DNA from: UBA4644 sp964646225
Lineage (GTDB): Bacteria > Bacillota > Clostridia > Oscillospirales > Butyricicoccaceae
DNA: 23,620 nt
Assembly (NCBI GenBank): GCA_964646225.1
Contig: CAZYAD010000022.1
Span: 1-23,620, forward strand
Direction: 5' to 3'
Of this stretch, positions 1-6,854 are shown piece after piece. Within the stretch, counting starts at the first letter, position 1. Every line of letters starts with the position of its first letter. A program made the translations under genes and the position numbers. Below the pieces are notes generated by a model that ran no database searches, was not told the origin of the DNA, and was given only the letters and a program-made list of their open reading frames with translations.

Positions 1-159
1 CAGGATGTAACGCAGATCTCCGTTGGCCGCGCCCACATCAATGATTTTTGCATTGATGGCCGGCAGCAGAAACTCGCCGCAGGCCTCTGCAATCATAAAC
101 AGGGGCCCCAGCAAAAAGCAGTACCAGTACCGCTTTACATAAGGTAAATAGCGTTTCAT
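1..159 (-). CDS. ABC exporter membrane/ATPase subunit, N-terminal fragment (cut by window edge)
   Basis: Reading the minus strand from the ATG at 159-157 gives 53 codons that run off the window. The start MKRYLPYVKRYWYC is followed by a hydrophobic stretch (FLLGPLFMIAEACGEF) and then LLPAINAKIIDVGAANGD. This is the typical beginning of the transmembrane domain of multidrug/lipid-type ABC exporters (ABC_membrane family), where a short basic N-terminus precedes TM1 and an 'AxIIDxG' loop. An AAGGAG ribosome binding site lies about 8 bases upstream and a good promoter at 217-189. Such half-transporters usually dimerise with a partner encoded next door, which would lie outside the window. The substrate cannot be told. 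The family call rests on only 53 residues, so it is moderately confident. Confidence 0.7.
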   Translation of the reverse strand, partial: MKRYLPYVKRYWYCFLLGPLFMIAEACGEFLLPAINAKIIDVGAANGDLRYIL

Positions 160-183
160 CTTGCAATCGCTCCTTTCAAACAT

Positions 184-198
184 CGTATATTTTATACG
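184..198. promoter_or_regulatory. Palindrome over the exporter -10 (operator candidate)
   Basis: CGTATA-TTT-TATACG is a perfect 6-bp inverted repeat with a 3-bp spacer. It sits directly over the -10 of the minus-strand promoter, which is where a MarR- or TetR-type repressor would block transcription. No regulator gene is visible beside it in the window, so the assignment is by position only. Confidence 0.4.
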
Positions 199-217
199 AA
201 CATTGTTAGTTTGTCAA
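189..217 (-). promoter_or_regulatory. Sigma-70-type promoter for the ABC exporter gene
   Basis: On the minus strand a perfect -35 TTGACA (217-212) and a -10 TAAAAT (194-189) are separated by exactly 17 bases. The ATG follows about 30 bases downstream. The -10 is embedded in the 184-198 palindrome. Confidence 0.7.
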
Positions 218-241
218 CTTCCGATTTCTGCGGAAAAGCTG

Positions 242-270
242 TTGACTTTATCGAATAAAAGTGATAAAGT
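242..270 (+). promoter_or_regulatory. Promoter for the aminotransferase gene
   Basis: TTGACT (242-247) and TAAAGT (265-270) are separated by 17 bases. The element is divergent from the exporter promoter, with 24 bp between the two -35 boxes. It would give a 5' leader of about 60 bases before the ATG at 338. Confidence 0.5.
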
Positions 271-337
271 TTCTCCCATAGCACCGCAAATACCGCCTCC
301 GCGCCCGCGAAGCCGTTTTGGAAAGGACTGTTCTCTG

Positions 338-1504
338 ATGAAAGAAATGAACCGCAAAAATCAACACTTCACCGACTCTGTCATCCGCCGGATGACCCGC
401 ATCGCACTGGATACCGGTGCCATCAACCTGGCCCAGGGCTTCCCGGATTTCGATCCGCCCCGCGCCCTCACCGACCGGCTGGCAGAGATCAGCGCCCTCG
501 GCCCCCACCAGTACCCCATCACCATGGGTGCGCCCAACTTTCGTCAGGCTCTGTCCCGCAAGTGCGGCCGCTTTATGGGCCGTCAGCCCGATCCCGACAC
601 CGAGATGGTGGTGACCATCGGCTCCACCGAGGCCATGGTGGACACCATCTTTGCCCTGACCAACCCAGGCGACAAGGTGGTGCTGTTCTCCCCCTACTTC
701 GAGAATTACCGCGCCCAGATCATTATGGCCGACTGCGAGCCGGTCTATGTCCCGCTGGTGCCCCCGACCTTTGACTTTGACCCCGCCGTGCTGGAGGATG
801 CCTTCCGCCAGAACCCCAAGGCCATCCTGATCTGCAACCCCTCCAACCCCAGTGGCAAGGTGTTCACCGAGGCCGAACTGAGGTTCATCGCCGACCTGTG
901 CATCAAATATGATGTCTACGCCATTATGGACGAGGTCTATGAGCACATTATTTACGAGGGTCACCGGCATACCTATATGAACAGTCTGCCCGGGATGTGG
1001 GAGCGCACGGTCTCCTGCTCCTCCCTGTCCAAGACCTATTCCATCACCGGCTGGCGGCTGGGCTACGCCATCGCCCCCCAGCCCATCATGGACCGCATCA
1101 AGCAGTACCACGACTTCAACACCGTGGGTGCCCCCTCTCCCCTGATGGAGGCCGCCGTGGCGGGGCTGGAGATGCCCGACAGCTATTACCGGGAGTTTGG
1201 CGACCACTATGCCCACATGAAGCAGCTGTTTACCCAGGGGCTGGATCGCATCGGCATCCCCTACACCGACCCCCAGGGCGCTTATTTCGTCCTGGCCAAC
1301 ATCGGGCCCTATCTCAAGCCCGGCCAGACCGATGTGCAGTTCTGCGAGGAAATGGCAGCAAAGGTGGGCGTAGCCTGCGTCCCCGGCTCCTCCTTCTTCA
1401 ACGAAAATGTGGGCAATATCGTCCGCGTTCACTTCGCCAAGAAGGACGAAACCCTATACGAGGCCCTCAACCGGCTGGAGACCCTCAAGACCCGCATGGG
1501 CTGA
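338..1504 (+). CDS. PLP-dependent class I/II aminotransferase
   Basis: This 388-residue fold-type I aminotransferase has the usual length for the family. The N-terminus carries the substrate-binding motif 'NLAQGFPDFDPP' (typical of the kynurenine/glutamine/methionine-transaminase branch). The middle has 'CNPSNPSGKVF' and 'IMDEVYEHIIYEG'. The PLP lysine is Lys232 in 'SLSKTYSITGWRLGY'. The C-terminus has the expected small-domain 'VRVHFAKKDE'. It should transfer the amino group of an amino acid to a 2-oxo acid in the cytoplasm; the exact substrate (aromatic, Met, Gln or broad) is not decidable here. The open frame extends upstream to 161, but those residues show no family similarity and overlap the promoter. 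The ATG at 338 has GGAAAGGA at 320-327 and gives a normal N-terminus. No clear terminator follows: the hairpin at 1540-1560 lacks a T-run. Confidence 0.9.
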   Translation: MKEMNRKNQHFTDSVIRRMTRIALDTGAINLAQGFPDFDPPRALTDRLAEISALGPHQYPITMGAPNFRQALSRKCGRFMGRQPDPDTEMVVTIGSTEAMVDTIFALTNPGDKVVLFSPYFENYRAQIIMADCEPVYVPLVPPTFDFDPAVLEDAFRQNPKAILICNPSNPSGKVFTEAELRFIADLCIKYDVYAIMDEVYEHIIYEGHRHTYMNSLPGMWERTVSCSSLSKTYSITGWRLGYAIAPQPIMDRIKQYHDFNTVGAPSPLMEAAVAGLEMPDSYYREFGDHYAHMKQLFTQGLDRIGIPYTDPQGAYFVLANIGPYLKPGQTDVQFCEEMAAKVGVACVPGSSFFNENVGNIVRVHFAKKDETLYEALNRLETLKTRMG

Positions 1505-1588
1505 GATGTCGGACGGCTTTTGTGCAGTTTCTATTATAGTTTCCCGAAAAACCCGGGAAAAAGCGACGGATTTTCGTCAAATCAACGA

Positions 1589-1617
1589 TTGACTTGAGCG
1601 CTTTCCTGCGCTAAACT
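1589..1617 (+). promoter_or_regulatory. Promoter upstream of the small ORF and liv operon
   Basis: TTGACT (1589-1594) and TAAACT (1612-1617) are separated by exactly 17 bases. Transcription would start near 1624, about 40 bases before the small ORF. I found no comparable promoter between this ORF and livK, so this may be the promoter of the whole block. Confidence 0.55.
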
Positions 1618-1664
1618 ATTAACATCCCAAGCGGGAAGCAAACAAAGCGAAAGGAGCGATGACC

Positions 1665-1916
1665 ATGTTCAGCAAGATGATGCAGTCTGTCAATTATGCG
1701 TCTGAATGTGCGTCTGCCTGCGCTGCAGCCGCTTCTTTCACCTGCGCTGATTGCGCTTCCTTCCATATGTTTTCCATGGACGCCGCTCTGCTGGCGTCCA
1801 TTATTATTATGTCCCTGCTGGCTCTGGGCCTGCGTATTCTGGGCGTCCTGGTCATTCTGGTCGTCCTGCTGCGAATTATCCTGTGTGAGCTGAAATTGCC
1901 AAAGAGTAGGGTGTAA
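1665..1916 (+). CDS. Small Cys-containing, Leu/Ile/Val-rich membrane-type protein (83 aa)
   Basis: I do not recognise this protein. Two in-frame ATGs occur, at 1659 and 1665; AAAGGAG at 1650-1656 sits 8 bases from the second but only 2 from the first, so 1665 is preferred. The N-terminal half (residues 1-38) carries four cysteines in a C15-x3-C19-x7-C27-x2-C30 pattern within an Ala/Ser-rich stretch. From residue 42 the chain is almost continuously hydrophobic to residue 76, broken by Arg57 and Arg70, and ends with a basic tail (KLPKSRV). In the last 46 residues 26 are Leu, Ile or Val. It could be a small membrane protein with one long or two short membrane segments. Because it lies directly before a terminator and the branched-chain amino acid transport operon, it could also act as a translated leader. 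Neither role is shown by the sequence alone. Confidence 0.6.
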   Translation: MFSKMMQSVNYASECASACAAAASFTCADCASFHMFSMDAALLASIIIMSLLALGLRILGVLVILVVLLRIILCELKLPKSRV

Positions 1917-1919
1917 ACA

Positions 1920-1940
1920 CGTTTTCGTTACTTGAAAACG
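1920..1940 (+). promoter_or_regulatory. Hairpin competing with the terminator upstream of livK
   Basis: CGTTTTC (1920-1926) pairs with GAAAACG (1934-1940), leaving a 7-base loop. The right arm occupies the first bases of the terminator's left arm (1935-1947), so the two structures cannot form together. This is the geometry of an anti-terminator, beginning 4 bases after the stop codon of the small ORF. A chance overlap cannot be excluded. Confidence 0.4.
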
Positions 1941-1969
1941 GCCTCGCTCGATGGCGGGGCCGTTTTTTT
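1935..1969 (+). terminator. Intrinsic terminator between the small ORF and livK
   Basis: A 13-bp stem (1935-1947 with 1954-1966, one G-U pair, GC-rich core) with a 6-base loop runs into seven T residues (1963-1969). It lies 18 bases after the small ORF stop. Confidence 0.85.
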
Positions 1970-1977
1970 GTATATTG

Positions 1978-2022
1978 TACCGGAGCCGGTTCGGCCGAAC
2001 GGCTTCGGTATCCCAAACCGAA
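1978..2022 (+). promoter_or_regulatory. Long imperfect palindrome plus alternative hairpin before livK
   Basis: Bases 1978-2010 form a 33-base near-perfect inverted repeat centred on TTCGGCCGAA, with one bulged G and one G-U pair. Its last bases TTCGGT (2004-2009) can instead pair with ACCGAA (2017-2022) across a 7-base loop, so two mutually exclusive RNA folds are possible. It ends about 20 bases before the livK ribosome binding site (AAGGAG, 2041-2046). It could be a DNA operator, a messenger stabiliser or part of a leader switch. Confidence 0.45.
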
Positions 2023-2055
2023 TCATGAAAAACATTTTCAAAGGAGAAATGAACC

Positions 2056-3216
2056 ATGTCTAAGAAAGTATTTGCATTTGTTCTGGCCGCCGCAATGATG
2101 GTGGCCTGCCTGGCCGGCTGCGGCAGCGATTCCAACAGCGATTCCAGCAGCAACGTCATCAAGATCGGCGGCATCGGCCCCCTGACCGGCGACGCCGCCA
2201 CCTACGGCAACGCCACCAAGAATGGCGCGCAGATCGCCGTGGATGAGATCAACGCCAAGGGCGGCCTGCAGCTGGAGCTGAACTTCCAGGATGACGAGGC
2301 CGACGGCGAAAAGGGCGTCAACGCCTACAACAATCTGAAGGACTGGGGTATGCAGGTGCTGTACGGCTGCACCACCACCGGCTCCTGCGTGGCCGTTGCC
2401 GGCGAGACCTTCTCTGACCGGATGTTCCAGCTGACCCCCTCCGCCTCCTCCACCGATGTCACCAACGGCAAGGACAATGTCTTCCAGATGTGCTTTACCG
2501 ACCCCAACCAGGGCGTTGCCGCTGCCGACTATGTCTTTGAAAACCAGCTGGGCAGCAAGATCGCCGTCCTGTACAACAACGGCGATGCCTATTCCACCGG
2601 TATTGCCAACTCCTTCGTGGAGCATGTGACCGGGCTGGGCATGGAGGTCGTGGCGCAGGTGACCTTCCCCGATGACAAGACCACCGACTTCTCCGCGCAG
2701 TTGAACGAGGCCAAGGACGCCGGCGCTGACCTGATGTTCCTGCCCATCTACTACACCCCCGCTTCCCTGATGCTGGCCCAGGCCAAGGATATGGGCTACG
2801 CTCCCACCTTCTTCGGCGCGGACGGCATGGACGGCATCCTGACCCTGAAGGGCTTTGATGTTTCTCTGGCCGAGGGCCTGATGCTGATGACTCCCTTCAA
2901 CGCTACCGCTACCGATGAGCGCACCCAGACCTTCGTCAAGACCTACACCGAAAAGTACGGCGTTGAGACCCTGAACCAGTTCGCCGCCGACGGCTATGAC
3001 TGCATCTACGCCATCTACGAGGCCTGCCAGAAGGCCGGCGTCACGCCCGAGACCTCTTCCAAGGATGCCTGCGAGAAGCTGGTCGCCACCTTCACCTCCG
3101 CCGACTTCAAGATGGACGGCCTGACCGGCACCAACATGGGCTGGACCACCGCAGGCGAGATCTCCAAGGCTCCCATGGTGGTTGAGATCGTCAACGGCGC
3201 TTACGTTTCCAAGTAA
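2056..3216 (+). CDS. livK: Branched-chain amino acid ABC transporter, substrate-binding lipoprotein
   Basis: The 386-residue product starts with a lipoprotein signal: basic MSKK, a hydrophobic core, then the lipobox LAGC with the modified Cys at residue 22, followed by a Ser/Asn/Asp-rich linker. It would be anchored to the outer face of the membrane. The mature part opens with 'IKIGGIGPLTGDAATYG', the N-terminal strand and ligand loop of Leu/Ile/Val-binding proteins (Peripla_BP_6, type I fold), and includes 'AQIAVDEINAKGG' and 'FADGYDCIYAIYEA'-like family blocks. It delivers substrate to the LivH/LivM/LivG/LivF machinery encoded immediately downstream. AAGGAG lies 9 bases before the ATG. Liv-type binding proteins sometimes take other amino acids or amides, so the exact ligand is inferred from context. 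Confidence 0.92.
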   Translation: MSKKVFAFVLAAAMMVACLAGCGSDSNSDSSSNVIKIGGIGPLTGDAATYGNATKNGAQIAVDEINAKGGLQLELNFQDDEADGEKGVNAYNNLKDWGMQVLYGCTTTGSCVAVAGETFSDRMFQLTPSASSTDVTNGKDNVFQMCFTDPNQGVAAADYVFENQLGSKIAVLYNNGDAYSTGIANSFVEHVTGLGMEVVAQVTFPDDKTTDFSAQLNEAKDAGADLMFLPIYYTPASLMLAQAKDMGYAPTFFGADGMDGILTLKGFDVSLAEGLMLMTPFNATATDERTQTFVKTYTEKYGVETLNQFAADGYDCIYAIYEACQKAGVTPETSSKDACEKLVATFTSADFKMDGLTGTNMGWTTAGEISKAPMVVEIVNGAYVSK

Positions 3217-3241
3217 ATCTCCTTCTCTTTTCCAAGCCGTG

Positions 3242-3264
3242 GGGAGCGGGCCCGTCCCGCTCCC
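3242..3264 (+). other. Strong intercistronic hairpin between livK and livH
   Basis: GGGAGCGGG (3242-3250) and CCCGCTCCC (3256-3264) form a perfect 9-bp GC-rich stem with a 5-base loop. No T-run follows, so it is not a classic terminator. In solute-transport operons such hairpins after the binding-protein gene protect its messenger from 3' decay and lower downstream expression. That role here is inference from position. Confidence 0.55.
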
Positions 3265-3310
3265 TGCGGCACTGACATGATATCCTTTCAGGAAAGCAGG
3301 TGTTTCCCCT

Positions 3311-4195
3311 ATGTCCTTTCTGACCAATCTGATCAACGGCCTGAGTCTGGGCAGCGTATACGCCATCATCGCGCTGGGCTACACCATGGTCTATGGCATC
3401 GCAAAGATGCTGAACTTTGCCCATGGCGATGTCCTGATGGTCGGCGGCTATGTGTGCTTCCTTTCGGTCTCCTCTCTGGGGCTGGGCGCACTGCCCTCCA
3501 TCCTTCTGGCCGTCATTGCCTGTACCCTGCTGGGAATTCTGGTGGAGCGGCTTGCCTACAAGCCTTTGCGCCAGGCTCCCTCGCTGGCTGTACTGATCAC
3601 CGCCATCGGCGTCAGCTATTTTCTGCAAAATGCCGCCCTGCTGCTCTGGGGCAGCGACGGCAAGGTCTTCCCTCCGCTGCTGAGCGGCATCCCCTCCCTG
3701 CATCTGTTTGACGGACAGCTGCTCATCTCCGGAAAAGCCATGGTCAATGTGGCCGTCTGCCTGGTGACCATGGTGGCCCTGACGCTGTTTACCGAAAAGA
3801 CCCGGGTGGGCAAAGCCATGCGTGCCGTCAGCGAGGACAAGGGCGCTGCCCAGCTGATGGGCATCCATGTGGACGCCACCATCTCCCTCACCTTTGCCAT
3901 CGGCTCCGGCCTTGCCGCCATCGCCGGTGTGCTGCTTTGCTCCACCTACCCCATGCTGATGCCCACTACCGGCTCCATGCCGGGCATCAAAGCCTTTACC
4001 GCCGCCGTCTTCGGCGGCATCGGCTCCATCCCCGGTGCCCTGCTGGGCGGACTGCTGCTGGGCGTGCTGGAGATCTTCTGCAACGCCTACATCTCCCAGG
4101 AGCTTTCCAACGCCATCGTCTTTGGTGTGCTGATCGTGGTGCTGCTGGTTCGTCCCACCGGCCTGCTGGGCAAGCCCATCCGAGAGAAGGTGTAA
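3311..4195 (+). CDS. livH: Branched-chain amino acid ABC transporter permease LivH
   Basis: A 294-residue polytopic membrane protein of normal LivH length. The N-terminus 'INGLSLGSVYAIIALGYTMVYGIAKMLNFAHGD' is the family hallmark, and 'AVFGGIGSIPGALLGGLLLGVLE' near the C-terminus is the conserved block contacting the ATPase. It pairs with LivM to form the membrane channel. The start is the ATG at 3311 with AGGTG about 8 bases upstream. The gene lies 94 bases after livK, across the 3242-3264 hairpin, and ends 3 bases before livM. Confidence 0.93.
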   Translation: MSFLTNLINGLSLGSVYAIIALGYTMVYGIAKMLNFAHGDVLMVGGYVCFLSVSSLGLGALPSILLAVIACTLLGILVERLAYKPLRQAPSLAVLITAIGVSYFLQNAALLLWGSDGKVFPPLLSGIPSLHLFDGQLLISGKAMVNVAVCLVTMVALTLFTEKTRVGKAMRAVSEDKGAAQLMGIHVDATISLTFAIGSGLAAIAGVLLCSTYPMLMPTTGSMPGIKAFTAAVFGGIGSIPGALLGGLLLGVLEIFCNAYISQELSNAIVFGVLIVVLLVRPTGLLGKPIREKV

Positions 4196-4198
4196 CCC

Positions 4199-5296
4199 AT
4201 GGCTGAAAAGGTAAAAAAGATGAACCTGAAGCGGTTCCTGCACGGCAACGCCCTGACCTATCTCATGGTGATCGTCGCCTATGGCGTGCTGTTTCTCCTG
4301 CAAGCCCGGAATATGCTGTCCAACTCCCTGTCGGGCTTCCTGGTGCCCATCTGTGCCTATGTGGTGATGGCCGTTTCCCTGAACCTGACGGTAGGCATCA
4401 TGGGTGAGCTGAGTCTGGGCCACGCCGGCTTCATGTGTGTGGGTGCCTATACCGGCGCTCTGCTCTCCAGTCTGCTTTCCGGGCTGATCCCCCTGGCCGG
4501 ACTGCGGCTGGCGATCTCCATGCTGGCGGGCGGCCTGTTCGCCGGTCTGGTGAGCCTGATCGTAGTGGTGCCCGTCCTGCGTCTGCGAGGCGACTATCTG
4601 GCCATCGTCACCCTGGCCTTTGGCGAGATCATCCGTAACATCATGCAGATCCTTTATATCGGCAAGGACGCCAACGGCGTCCACTTTGCCACCGAGGAAA
4701 AGAACCTTGCCCTGCTGGACGGCGGCACCATGATCATCCGCGGCCCCATGGGCGTGGTGGGCATCCAGAAGATCTCCACCCTGACTGCCGGCTTTGTTCT
4801 GGTAATGATTACCCTGGTGGTGGTGCTCAACCTGATCCGCAGCCGTCAGGGCCGCGCCATCATGGCCCTGCGGGACAACCGCATCGCCGCCGAATCCATC
4901 GGCATTTCGGTGGCCAAGTACAAGATCATGGCCTTTGTCACCTCCGCCGTTCTGGCCGGTGCCGCCGGTGCGCTGTATGCCATGAACTTCACCTCCATCG
5001 TCTCCAAGAAATTCGACTTCAACACCTCCATCCTGATCCTGGTGTTTGTAGTGCTGGGCGGCATGGGCAACATCCGCGGCTCCATTATCGCCGCCACCGC
5101 CCTGACCATCCTGCCCGAGCTGCTGCGGGAATATTCCGACTACCGGATGCTGGTGTATGCCGTCGTGCTGATCCTGGTGATGCTGATCACCAACAATCCC
5201 CGGCTCCGGCAGGGTCTGACCCGCGTCCGTGAGCAGCTCCGGGGCAAGCCCTTCAAGCGAAGCGGAAAGGAGGCCGTTGACCATGACGGTAAATAA
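4199..5296 (+). CDS. livM: Branched-chain amino acid ABC transporter permease LivM
   Basis: A 365-residue second permease of the Liv system. It starts with a short basic cytoplasmic tail (KVKKMNLKRFL) and then multiple membrane segments. The diagnostic LivM blocks are 'LNLTVGIMGELSLGHAGFMCVGAY', 'LRLRGDYLAIVTLAFGEIIRNI' and 'FVVLGGMGNIRGSIIAATALTILPELLR'. The ATG at 4199 follows the livH stop by 3 bases, with AGAAGG at 4185-4190 inside the end of livH. Its 3' end overlaps the start of livG by 14 bases, which suggests translational coupling. Confidence 0.93.
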   Translation: MAEKVKKMNLKRFLHGNALTYLMVIVAYGVLFLLQARNMLSNSLSGFLVPICAYVVMAVSLNLTVGIMGELSLGHAGFMCVGAYTGALLSSLLSGLIPLAGLRLAISMLAGGLFAGLVSLIVVVPVLRLRGDYLAIVTLAFGEIIRNIMQILYIGKDANGVHFATEEKNLALLDGGTMIIRGPMGVVGIQKISTLTAGFVLVMITLVVVLNLIRSRQGRAIMALRDNRIAAESIGISVAKYKIMAFVTSAVLAGAAGALYAMNFTSIVSKKFDFNTSILILVFVVLGGMGNIRGSIIAATALTILPELLREYSDYRMLVYAVVLILVMLITNNPRLRQGLTRVREQLRGKPFKRSGKEAVDHDGK

Positions 5297-6128
5297 GACC
5301 AGGCTGATCCCCACGCCGTCCATCGGTATGATCCCCGAACGGGATGTGGGCAAGCGCCCCATTCTGGAATGTGTGGGTCTGGGCATCACCTTCGGCGGCC
5401 TCAAGGCCGTGGAGGACTTCAACATCGTGCTGGGCCGCACCGAGATCTCCGGCCTGATCGGCCCCAACGGTGCCGGTAAGACCACCGTTTTCAACCTGCT
5501 GACCAAGGTTTATCAGCCCACCCACGGCACCATCCTGCTGGACGGCCGGGACACCCACGGCATGGACACCGCTCATGTGAACCGCGCCGGCATCGCCCGC
5601 ACCTTCCAGAACATCCGCCTGTTCCCCAGCCTGACGGTGGAGGAAAATGTGGCGGTGGGCATGGATAACCAGATGCGCTACAATATGCTGAACGGCATCC
5701 TGCGTCTGAGTGGCTTCCGTCAGGAGGAAAAGGCCGTCCACGAGCGCTGTATGGAACTGCTCTCCCTCTTTCACATGGAGGGCCTGGCCAATGTAAAGGC
5801 CGGCTCCCTGCCCTATGGTGCACAGCGCCGTCTGGAGATCGTCCGTGCGCTGGCCACCGCCCCTTCCCTGCTGCTGCTGGACGAGCCCGCCGCCGGCATG
5901 AACCCCTCGGAGACCTATGAGCTGATGGAAAATATCCGCAAGATCCGGGATACCTTCCATATCGCCGTGCTGCTTATCGAGCACGATATGAATCTGGTGA
6001 TGCAGGTCTGTGAGGGCATCTGCGTGCTGAACTTTGGCCGCATCATCGCCAAGGGCACGCCGGAGGAGATCCAGTCCAATCCCGCCGTCATCGAAGCCTA
6101 TCTGGGCAAAAAGAAGGAGGAGGACTGA
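5283..6128 (+). CDS. livG: Branched-chain amino acid ABC transporter ATPase LivG
   Basis: A 281-residue ATPase. The Walker A motif GPNGAGKTT is at residues 60-68. The family-type signature reads 'LPYGAQRRLEIVRALA' rather than LSGGQ, as usual in LivG. Walker B is 'LLLLDEPAAGMNP', followed by the H-loop 'LLIEHDMNLVM'. The LivG-specific insertion region 'IARTFQNIRLFPSLTVEENV' is present. About 26 residues precede the ABC core, slightly longer than usual. The open frame extends to 5229, but the ATG at 5283 has a near-perfect AAAGGAGG just upstream (inside livM) and is preferred. It energises transport together with LivF. Confidence 0.93.
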   Translation: MTVNKTRLIPTPSIGMIPERDVGKRPILECVGLGITFGGLKAVEDFNIVLGRTEISGLIGPNGAGKTTVFNLLTKVYQPTHGTILLDGRDTHGMDTAHVNRAGIARTFQNIRLFPSLTVEENVAVGMDNQMRYNMLNGILRLSGFRQEEKAVHERCMELLSLFHMEGLANVKAGSLPYGAQRRLEIVRALATAPSLLLLDEPAAGMNPSETYELMENIRKIRDTFHIAVLLIEHDMNLVMQVCEGICVLNFGRIIAKGTPEEIQSNPAVIEAYLGKKKEED

Positions 6129-6131
6129 TCT

Positions 6132-6839
6132 ATGGACACCATCCTGAAAGTGGACGACATCAATGTCTATTATGGCAGCATCCATGCCATCAAGGGCGTT
6201 TCCTTCGAGGTGCGTCAGGGCGAGATCGTCACCCTGATCGGCGCCAACGGCGCAGGCAAATCCACCACGCTGAACACCGTCTCCGGTCTGCTGCACAGCC
6301 GCACCGGCAGCGTCACCTTTATGGGTGAAAATCTCAACAGGACTCCCTGTCACAAGCTGGTCTCCAAGGGCCTGGCACTGGTACCGGAGGGCCGCCGCAT
6401 CTTCCTCCAGATGACCGTCCAGGAAAATCTGGAGATGGGGGCTTACATCCGCAAAAAGGTGGATCCCGCCGATCTGGAGCATGTGTTTGACAAGTTTCCC
6501 CGACTGAAGGAGCGCCGCAAGCAGGTCGCCGGAACGCTGTCCGGCGGTGAGCAGCAGATGCTGGCCATGGGCCGCGCCCTGATGAGTCACCCCAAGCTGC
6601 TGATGCTGGACGAGCCCTCCATGGGCCTGGCCCCCATTCTGGTGGAGCAGATCTTCCAGATCATCCAGGAGCTGCACCGGGACGGCACCACCATCCTGCT
6701 GGTGGAGCAGAACGCCCGGGCCGCGCTGCACATTGCCGACCGCGGCTATGTGCTGGAGACCGGCCGCGTGGTCACCTCCGGCACCGGCGCAGAGCTGCTG
6801 GACTCCCCCGCCATCAAAAAAGCCTATCTGGGCGGCTGA
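6132..6839 (+). CDS. livF: Branched-chain amino acid ABC transporter ATPase LivF
   Basis: A 235-residue ATPase of standard LivF length. Walker A is GANGAGKST at residues 37-45, the signature is 'LSGGEQQMLAMGRALM', and Walker B is 'LLMLDEPSMGLAPILVEQIF'. The LivF-type 'LLVEQNARAAL' has Gln where most ABC ATPases carry the switch His, a normal feature of LivF. It starts 3 bases after livG with GGAGGA overlapping the livG end, and is the last gene of the operon. LivF and LivG form the ATPase pair on the cytoplasmic face of LivH/LivM. Confidence 0.94.
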   Translation: MDTILKVDDINVYYGSIHAIKGVSFEVRQGEIVTLIGANGAGKSTTLNTVSGLLHSRTGSVTFMGENLNRTPCHKLVSKGLALVPEGRRIFLQMTVQENLEMGAYIRKKVDPADLEHVFDKFPRLKERRKQVAGTLSGGEQQMLAMGRALMSHPKLLMLDEPSMGLAPILVEQIFQIIQELHRDGTTILLVEQNARAALHIADRGYVLETGRVVTSGTGAELLDSPAIKKAYLGG

Positions 6840-6854
6840 TCCGTCCCACAGAAA

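Noticed and set aside
161..337. N-terminal extension of the aminotransferase frame
   Set aside because: It would overlap the promoter, has no ribosome binding site and no family similarity. The ATG at 338 gives a normal protein.
1540..1560. Hairpin after the aminotransferase as a terminator
   Set aside because: The 7-bp stem is present but no T-run follows in either direction.
1665..1784. Cys-rich head of the small ORF as a bacteriocin or lanthipeptide precursor
   Set aside because: There is no modification, protease or export gene nearby, and the hydrophobic part is a membrane-type tail, not a leader-core layout.
3191..5506. A 771-codon antisense frame across livH-livM-livG (and similar ones at 2038-3369, 5253-7100 and 12708-14891)
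   Set aside because: These are His/Gln/Gly-rich shadow frames opposite clearly identified genes.
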